DNA of 64,000 bases. Source: Turbatrix aceti. Taxonomy: Eukaryota; Nematoda; Chromadorea; Rhabditida; Panagrolaimidae. Under the pieces are notes generated by a model. The model did no database searches. It was not told the origin of the DNA and saw only the letters and a list, made by a program, of their open reading frames with translations. Location: NCBI GenBank assembly GCA_963969345.1, contig OZ017770.1:5093246-5157245 (forward strand), in the 5' to 3' direction. The position numbers and the translations under genes are program-made. Of the stretch, positions 56,859 through 64,000 are shown piece by piece; within the stretch, counting starts at the first letter, position 1; every line of letters begins with the position of its first letter.

Positions 56859-58324
56859 TTATTGATAATAAGCAACCTTGTTACTTTCGTTCAGACGGAT
56901 GTATTTAGTCGGGTACCATCCTAATCTAAAAAGAAATCAAATTTTAATTTTGTTTAGAGATCTGTTAGCTATTTTCTTACTTATTGCCAGAGAAGAGGCG
57001 AAGCAATACCCATCCTCTTTTTCCGATTTTAATTAATTCCGCGGTGTCGTTGATGTTAAGAGTAAGCTCTTGCGAATCTCGGCCCTTGTAACCATGAATG
57101 ACGGTTACAGCGGAGCCACAATCACTAGGTTGGATTTGGAAGTCTGCAAATTAAAAAAAAATAAAATTGTATGTTTTTGTAACACAAAGTGCACAAAAAT
57201 ATATACCATATGCGTTGATGGAATGTCCGCTTTTGGTACCAAATGAGTTTTGGCCAGACAGCCTTACGATTTCAAAATTGCCACTGTGGGCCGAGGTAGT
57301 GCGAAGCTCTGCTCCATTTTCGTATGGCAGAACTGTGCTCGCCTGTGCTGGCTTTGCTTCCTCGGTGACATCACCGAAGAAGTTTTTGATCTTATCATTT
57401 GTCGTATTAATGTGCTGCTGCATTTCTTCGTTGCTTGACGTGAGGGCTGCAAAGATGTCGTCACCTACGCCCTCAGGAATGTTTGGCACGCTGACACTTT
57501 GCAGAGAGGGATCAGCGTTTATTTCAGGGTTCTTTTGTAAAGTAGTTTCGACCAGAACTTTGTCTTCAGCGGTTTCAGGCTGAGATGGCGATACAACGGG
57601 TGTAAAAGTCGGAAATTCGCCATACATCTGAACGAGTTTAGCATTCTTTTCTGCGAAGTACTGATAGCGCATGGCTTGAAGCTTGCTAGCAGAGTCAAAA
57701 TGCGATTGAGACTGCTCACGGGCCTCTTCGTAGTTAATCTTTCCCTTATCCAAATTTTTCAGAATGGAAGAAAAATTTTGCTTGCATGCGGCGACTTTCT
57801 TCTTTTGGTTCTCTCGTTCATGCTCCGAGTTAGAAATAATGCGATGACTCAGTTGTTTAACGTATTCTTGCTGCAATTTGAGATATTTATTTTTATATAC
57901 TTCAAATTACTAACGATGGTCGCTTGATGATTCTTAATGGATCTGAACTGAGTCACAACGCTTTCCAGCTCTTCTGCTGCTTTGTTTGTTGCCTCTATGG
58001 ATGAATTTCTTCCGGCAATGACAACAAGCTCCAAGCCGGCAATGTATTGATTAATAGCCTTGACATAGCCTAAATTAAGAGTTGTGTTATCAGCATTGCT
58101 TCAGAAATAAGAATGAATACCTTCCTGAGCACGCATAAAAGCATTGGCTCCATCAGCGGCACCTTTGAGAGCTAAAAAAATACATGAAATAGGTACCAAC
58201 AAAAATATTCAAACTTGGATATCACACCTGGATAAAAGGATTTTTGGAGATGATCGTATATCGTATACGTGTCATGTGCGATACTTTGAGGAGTAGACGC
58301 AGGTGCAAACATGCTGGCAGACAT
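56859..58324 (-). CDS. IMD (I-BAR) plus SH3 protein, IRSp53/BAIAP2-like
   Basis: Exons are 58324-58228, 58171-58121, 58069-57915, 57870-57207, 57143-56981 and 56925-56859, giving 398 residues. An all-helical N-terminal region (about 10-205) resembles an IRSp53-MIM homology domain: YDHLQKSFYPALKGA...FMRAQEGYVKAINQYIAGLEL, then charged helices. I-BAR domains bend membranes outward, as in filopodia. A Pro/Ser/Thr-rich linker follows. The C-terminus (about 330-392) is an SH3 domain with VIHGYKGRDSQELTLNINDTAELI and the closing LGWYPTKYIRLN. The domain order matches BAIAP2 proteins, but the IMD is divergent, so another BAR-type family is possible. The start is ATG 58324 (in-frame ATGs also at 58312 and 58399). 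It lies 234 bp downstream of the ANKS3-like gene on the same strand. Confidence 0.8.
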
Positions 58325-58557
58325 AAAAAAGAACAAAATCACCAACAAGCGCAACAAAATGTGTGGAATGGGTGTACCATACTCAATGTTTATCACCACG
58401 CTTGTATTATCGATAAGTATGATTTCTCACTCAAAACATTGGGCCCCCAAAATTTTAAGACTCGCAATTCCAGACAAGACGATTTATCACAATACAGCGT
58501 GAATGCATCATCTCATTATCACATAAACAGTAAAAAAGAAAACTGAATCAAGCTGAA

Positions 58558-59973
58558 TTACTGGTTTTCAGCAATAAGCAGCTTAAACTTATTCGTCGCC
58601 GTTTCCAGCTGCAAGGCAAGCTTTTTGTATTGAAGAGGGGTCCAACGAATTTCGCTATCTTTGTCGCCGATAAAACTGAGCACGTGTTGCAATGTATCGT
58701 TCAGGGAGATTTGCTCATGAATATCGTCAATCGGAACGGGCACAACCTCCTTTGAGGGTTTCTAAAACACCGAAGTTAGCCATATGGCAAAATGAAAGCA
58801 GACAACGAACCCGGACGTATCCTTGTTCGCTCTTCGAAGGCTTAGGTGAGCCAGGAGGCGGTTGCAAATGTGTTGATGGCAGGAGAACATCTGGGTCCGT
58901 GGAGATAATGCCGTGCTGCTGGTAGTGCTTAATGACGTTCATCAACTTCTTCTTAGGTCCGAATAGATTGATGCCCATGTCTTCAAGGTCTTGTTCTGTC
59001 AGTTTCAAAAATAGATTCAGTGAAATTTCGTCTCTTTCAAATATATAGTTATATTTTTCCAAACCGAGTTGCCGGAGAACGTCATACATGGTCATTCTCT
59101 AAAATGACGAATTTTAAAGCGATGCAACAATTTTAATTTTCCGCCTACGTTTTGGAGTACTTTTAGCACCTTAGGGTGATCCGCGGCGAGCATTACCCCA
59201 TTTTCTCCAGATTTGTTTACAATGTTTGGATTGCCTTTCTAAACCAGAGTCTTGGTATTTGTAATGAGAAATCATAGGGACATACGTATTTGATAAGACA
59301 AGAAACGGTTGCGTCGTCCCCAATTTTGCACGCAATCAGGGTAGGGGTCATTCCTTCGTCGTCGGGCAAATTAGGGTCTGCACCTGCCTTTACCAAAAGT
59401 TCTGTGATAGTTGACTGGTTGTAACGCGTAGCATAATGCAGCGATGTTTGCCCTATGGGATCCCGTTTGTTAACGTCCACACGGTGTTCAAGAAGAAACA
59501 CAACCTGAACAAAAATAACCAAACTGAAAAGGCAAGAACCAGACGTACCATTTCCCGTGATCCACAGGAGGCAGCAAGCATTAGAGCGGTTTGTTTTTGT
59601 TCATTTGTTGTGTCGAGGGAAATTCCTTTTGCGTACAAAAAATTGGAAACGCTTACGTGCCCTAAGTAGGCAGCGTACATTAAAGCAGTCCATCCCGCAA
59701 GATTTCTTCCATTCCAATCAATCGATCCATCCGTCTAGAAAAAATGGAAGAAAAATTCAGCCCATGTGCTTCACTTACCTGCAAGTACTCCGGCCCTAAA
59801 CTAGCAGCTGTGAAAATGTCCAACTTATTGTAAGCGACGTCGTCATGAATATCGGGCAGGGGCAAATTAATAATGCTGCTGAAGTAGGTATTGACGTCAT
59901 CGTTGTAGTCAAAAGACTCATGTTCGATGGGTTTCTTGGTAGAAAATCGCACAGATCTTTCTTTGGTACTCAT
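58558..59973 (-). CDS. Ankyrin-repeat and SAM-domain protein, ANKS3-like
   Basis: Exons are 59973-59779, 59734-59549, 59504-59286, 59238-59149, 59098-58811 and 58761-58558, giving 393 residues. About five ankyrin repeats span residues 50-230 (AGWTALMYAAYLGH, QTALMLAASCG, GQTSLHYATRYNQ, GMTPTLIACKIGD, GENGVMLAADH). A SAM domain follows (about 233-297: YDVLRQLGLEKYNYIFERDEI...LTEQDLEDMGINLFGPKKKLM), then a Pro/Ser linker and a C-terminal helical segment. ANKS3 works with ANKS6 and NEK/NPHP proteins at cilia, which fits the presence of B9D2 in the same genome. It is shorter than human ANKS3 (656). The start was chosen at ATG 59973 (AGCATGAG). Confidence 0.85.
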
Positions 59974-60573
59974 GCTGGTGAAACCCCAATCAATGAACAA
60001 CCACCAAGTCGTCAGGGTTTGTTTTCAATGATGTCGCTCCAGTCGATCTCACGCCCCGTCTATCCATGACATTACGCGCTCGTCGCCGGCGGTCATATTG
60101 ATTCTCTGATTTGAGTTATTTTCGGTCGTTGGTTATTTTTATAATTGCTGTTCAGTCAGACAGACGTGCAAATAAAAAAAAAGCCTGATTCACAAATTTT
60201 TAAAATTATTTTTAATTATTTTCCATTCATAATTGTTCGTTTTTGGTAAACACCCCAACGAATGTTTTGACACACCATAAATTTGCGAATGTATAAAGAT
60301 CGAAGGTACTCACTCACTCGCACTAAAGAACAAATGTGCATATGCTTCTGCTGATGATCACGTTTTGCCAAGTAACTAACTTGTAAGCGCTTGGCTTTCT
60401 TGTTTGTTGTATTTTACCAATAAACATTTACGAACGTGTTTTTGTCCTATGTTGTTATATGTTGCCGTGACTGTTGAGCTTTTACAAAAGCCTGTTTTAC
60501 CCTTAAGGCTTTTCATGTTTCAAACACGATCAAGTGCATTATTGATCGGGTTTTTTCAGCTTTCTTTGGTAAA
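59974..60573. other. Divergent intergenic region (ANKS3-like / ariadne)
   Basis: 600 bp between divergent genes. A TTTTTTCAG acceptor ends at 60559, 14 nt before the ariadne ATG, and is a probable trans-splice site. No other element is recognisable. Confidence 0.55.
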
Positions 60574-63300
60574 ATGGACGATGAACACAGCATGAGCGAG
60601 TGTAGCTCAGATGCTGATTATGGTGACGATCCCAGTTGGTATTATAATGACGACTCCTCCAATGATATTTTGCTACTCAACACCGACGACCCGGAATTTG
60701 TAATCTACGAGTCCCTTCAAGAATCCGAAGCCATGCAGAAAATGACTTTGTTTGTCGAACAATACTCCAAACAGTTCAACTTGGACGTTTCGCAGACCAT
60801 TTTATTATTACTACAGAAGAAGTGGGACGCTAGGCTGATAAGCGAGGGTTTGGAGAAGGATATTACCGGTCTCTTACGGGAATGCCATCTCATCCCTAAC
60901 ATGGGTGATCGACCATGGAAGAAGCCGCGAACCGAAGGTATTCAGCCGAATTTAACCGCCAAACTTCGATCAAAAGGAACTCTGTGCAAAGTTTGTTATA
61001 ACAGTCCCGACAACCTCTGTGCTCTACAATGCGGCCATAGATTTTGTCAAAACTGTTGGATTGATTACATCGATAACGTCGTCAAAGAAAAAGTGTCTTC
61101 CAAGATAGAATGCATGGAGGTCGATTGTAGTCTGTACTGTACAAACGACTTTGTCGCCAAAATTCTCACAAACCACCCGTCCATCCAGTCGGCATTTGAT
61201 AAGCTTGTTTTCGTTGATTCAGTTTTAACCCATCCTAGTTTCCGTTTTTGTCCTGGCAGAGATTGTTCTGCTATTGTATATTGCGAGTCCAAAAAATCCC
61301 ACAAAGTCACCTGCAAGTTCTGCAATACTGTTTTTTGGTAAGTTGCATTGAGCGAATTGTATAGGCTAAGAAGTTTTTATTACAGCGTTCAATGCGGTTT
61401 GTCGTATCACGCACCGTCTTCCTGCGAAGTCATCTACAAATGGATGAAGAAGTGTGGTGATGACAGTGAGACTGCTAACTATATCAGGTTTGTTTATTGC
61501 CTGAATTTATTCTCCAAATAAGGTGATTCATTTTTTAGCGCCCACACCAAAGATTGCCCAAATTGCCATTCATGCATTGAAAAGAACGGTGGCTGTAATC
61601 ACATGCAATGCACGAAATGCAAGCATCACTTCTGCTGGATGTGCTTCAAAGGTTTGTTATTTATATTTTTTGCTTTTTCATCTCTTTATGCACTTTTTTT
61701 GACATTTGATGGCGCATTTTGTTATTTCTTACCTATCAATTTCTTAGCACGCTTAAGCTTAAGGAAAATAGCACATGCTCAAAAATCCCGGAGTCAAATT
61801 TGATTGATCTCTTCATTGTTATTTTTTGATTCCCGACATTCATCAAAAGTATCTTTGCCGGATGCCTTAGGTCAAATTTTGCGTTTCTTCTTATTTTGTA
61901 CAAAACAGTGTTTTATAAAATTAAATGTCCTCAAAGATAGGTCTTAACTTAGTTCCTGGTTCGGATTTACGCTTATTATTTTTCTTATTACTTTTTTCTT
62001 TTTTTTCTCAATGGCTAATCTCACAAATGACTAATGTCAGGTTCGGAAAAAGACAAATAATCTTTTATCAAATGTACGGTCTTCGAGTTTGCGAATTAAA
62101 ATGTAAATATTTTGGCTACTTTCGCAAATCACGGATTTTTGTTCTTAGAAACGAAAAACAATTTGAATTCAGCTTGGTACATGTAATTGCAATTTAAACG
62201 TTAATTTTAATTTTCCATTCATGTTTGACACACTTTTGAACGACATGTATTCTGTCTGGGGTTGGTTTTTTAAACCTATTTTTTTGAACTCAAAATTTTG
62301 TTGCGTCACGGTGAAATCAGACAGAAGGGAAATGATGTCAAATTGCCATTGCTTTCGAGACATGATGCCATTTCAAAGTTATTTTTAATGTCCTTTTAGT
62401 CTCGATTTTTGCGCAATATGCGGAAAAAACAAAAAAAATTGTTGGACAATGGACGCAAAAAATGCATTGTTGAAAATGACACCTACTTTCATTCCTACAG
62501 TTTATTAAATAAAAAAAACGAGATTATAATATGCTATGCAATTGCAGCACAGGTGTTTTTTGTCCTGACTGTTTTATTTATGTATTTGTGTACATGCAAT
62601 ACGAGATGGGTCTAATTTTATTTTCTATTTTTATTGTCCGTAGATTCTTGTTTTGCTGAATTTACTTTGTTGCCGAAAGTTGCAATTTGGATTTTCTGTT
62701 GATAGTTTCTTGCAAAGTCAAATTTATTTGCATTTTTTAACGACTTTTTTTTAGATTGGAAAACACATGGAAGCGAGTACTACGAATGCTCTCGGTATAA
62801 GGAAAATCCGGCGATTGCCCAAGAGGCCAACTATTTGAAGGCACGGCGGGCTCTCGAAAAATACTTGCACTACTTTGAGCGCTTTGACAACCACAGCAAA
62901 TCGCTGAAACTCGAAGAAGAAATGCGGAAAAAGATTGTCGAAAAAATTGAAGCCAAGGTGGAGAACCACGAAGGCACCTGGATCGACTGGCAGTACCTCC
63001 ACGACGCAGCTGCGCTACTGACTAAATGCCGATACACGTTACAGTACACTTATCCCTTTGCCTACTACCTCGAAAGCGGACAACGCCAAGAATTGGTAAG
63101 TCGCAATGATGAAATTTTCGGTCGATTCATAGCAATTTTTTTTTCAGTTTGAATATCAACAGGCGCAGCTCGAAAAAGAAATCGAAGAACTCTCCTGGAA
63201 AGTTGAGCGTGCGGAATCGACCGATCGTGCGGATTTGAAAAAGCAAATGCACGTTGCGGAATGCAAGAGAAGAACGCTGCTGCAAGATTTTTTGATGTGA
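60574..63300 (+). CDS. ari-1: E3 ubiquitin-protein ligase ariadne-1 (RBR type)
   Basis: Exons are 60574-61337, 61386-61487, 61539-61651, 62755-63095 and 63148-63300, giving 490 residues. RBR ligases take ubiquitin from an E2 at RING1 and pass it through a Cys thioester in RING2; ARIH1 works with neddylated cullin-RING ligases. Visible parts are an acidic N-terminus ([16 protein letters not shown]), a UBA-like region, RING1 (CKVC...[14 protein letters not shown], from about 138), IBR ([16 protein letters not shown]...CGLSYHAP), RING2 with the catalytic Cys in NGGCNHMQC (C308) and HFCWMCF, and a C-terminal Ariadne helical domain. Intron 3 is 1,103 nt, about twenty times the usual length here. 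Confidence 0.96.
61652..62754 (+). other. Unusually long intron of the ariadne gene
   Basis: A 1.1-kb AT-rich intron with GTTTGT donor and TTTTTTTTAG acceptor. I see no nested gene, tRNA or repeat that I can support. The short ORFs at 61925-62197 and 62409-62615 are AT-driven. Confidence 0.7.
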
Positions 63301-64000
63301 ATGTCAGACGTGTCACGTGATGTTAAACCCCGTTTCTTCCAGAGAAAAGCGGTTCTTAAAAAATTTGAATGAAGTTTTTTTGAAAATCTGTGGACATCGA
63401 TGAGAACGAGAACTTTCTTTGTAAATCGAGCGCTACGACATGTGACCAATTTTGTTGATTTACGATCGCAGCTAAAATGCAAAATTTGTCAGGCATCGTA
63501 AACGTGCATGTCGAGACTTTGAAATTCACCGGCAAGCCTAAGCGCCGACTGACTGTCTGCACCGGACTTCTAAAAACCTGAGAACAATCCAGCATGTTTA
63601 TTCATAACAAGAATAACTTTCTGTCTATCTTATCGTAGACACAAACCAATTCTTGTTTTTTTCAAAAGACAGACAACCAATATACCTCAGAGCCAAGTTT
63701 CTGTTAACTCTCGATTTTATTCTAAATTTTAAAACATTTTCTTGTATTGAAATTTTTGTTGTAACGTATATACGGACTGCGTCTGACCGAGAGCGTACAA
63801 AATCATAAAGTGCATTTATTAGCTTTAAAATAATATCAATTCTTAGCATACGTTGGCATTTTATGCAACGCTGAGCAATATTTATTTGGTCAGATGCTAA
63901 TTTTTTCTCTTCTAAGCCAAGTGTACATCACACCTTTTATATATAACTTTCACACGTATTTATGTGTATGCCCTGAAGAAAATGCTTAGTTAGTGCCATT
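63301..64000. other. Downstream intergenic region
   Basis: 700 bp after the ariadne stop, AT-rich, including its 3' UTR. No supported exon, RNA gene or repeat. Confidence 0.6.

Overview
The window is animal nuclear DNA and almost certainly nematode. The evidence is a cuticle collagen with the nematode N-terminal block, an APL-1-type amyloid precursor, a small secreted protein resembling the nematode C6 family, many introns of about 45-60 nt with T-rich TTTTCAG/TTTTTAG acceptors, and several acceptors a few bases before start codons with no matching donor, as expected for spliced-leader trans-splicing. Several same-strand gene pairs are also packed like nematode operons. Species and clade cannot be fixed from the sequence. 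Gene models were built by hand from reading frame, GT-AG sites and protein family knowledge; exon phases were checked by arithmetic for nearly all of them.

Layout. 1-2.3 kb: intergenic, with two GAGCA-rich repeat arrays. 2.3-4.3 kb (+): DYRK2/MBK-2-type kinase, 5' end not found. 6.4-7.5 kb (-): a stand-alone EVH1 protein and a small RVxF-motif ORF, probably one operon. 7.7-9.2 kb (+): GTP-forming succinyl-CoA ligase beta. 10.3-10.8 kb (+): small secreted protein. 11-14.4 kb (-): phosphopantetheinyl transferase, an unrecognised disordered protein with a myristoylation-type MGC start option, and the ciliary protein B9D2. 15-17 kb (-): ETF beta and TRAP beta, operon-like. 17.3-18.7 kb (+): VIP36-like lectin. 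20.1-23.1 kb (-): APL-1. 23-27 kb: mostly empty, with one weak small secreted candidate. 27.1-37.65 kb (+): one giant gene (about 3,350 codons, 10-11 exons) with no domain I recognise. 38.2-38.7 kb (+): ISCU. 38.8-40.7 kb (-): LACTB and a PTB-only protein, operon-like. 41.3-43.1 kb (+): tetraspanin with two alternative CCG exons. 43.4-43.7 kb (+): a probable neuropeptide precursor. 43.8-45 kb (-): cuticle collagen. 47.2-48.75 kb (+): DMAP1. 49.5-53 kb (-): dipeptidyl peptidase IV-like enzyme. 54.5-54.8 kb (-): a second short secreted peptide precursor. 56.9-60 kb (-): IMD-SH3 (IRSp53-like) and ANKS3-like genes. 60.6-63.3 kb (+): ariadne-1 RBR ubiquitin ligase.

The most striking structure is a roughly 930-bp, highly similar direct duplication (44891-45823 and 48953-49882) flanking DMAP1. 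Each copy holds the last two exons of the DPP gene plus the promoter and first codons of the collagen. DPP therefore keeps an intact 3' end next to one copy and the collagen an intact 5' end next to the other, as if a DMAP1-bearing segment entered an ancestral DPP-collagen junction with duplication of the junction. By-products are two orphan DPP exons and a collagen N-terminus fused to DMAP1 antisense sequence.

The genes are mostly unrelated housekeeping functions: mitochondrial metabolism (SUCLG2, ETFB, ISCU, LACTB), ER/secretory traffic (TRAP beta, VIP36), cilia (B9D2, ANKS3-like), cytoskeletal signalling (IRSp53-like, EVH1 protein), chromatin (DMAP1) and ubiquitylation (ARIH1). Two small amidation- or dibasic-type peptide precursors suggest neuroendocrine genes that automated annotation could miss.
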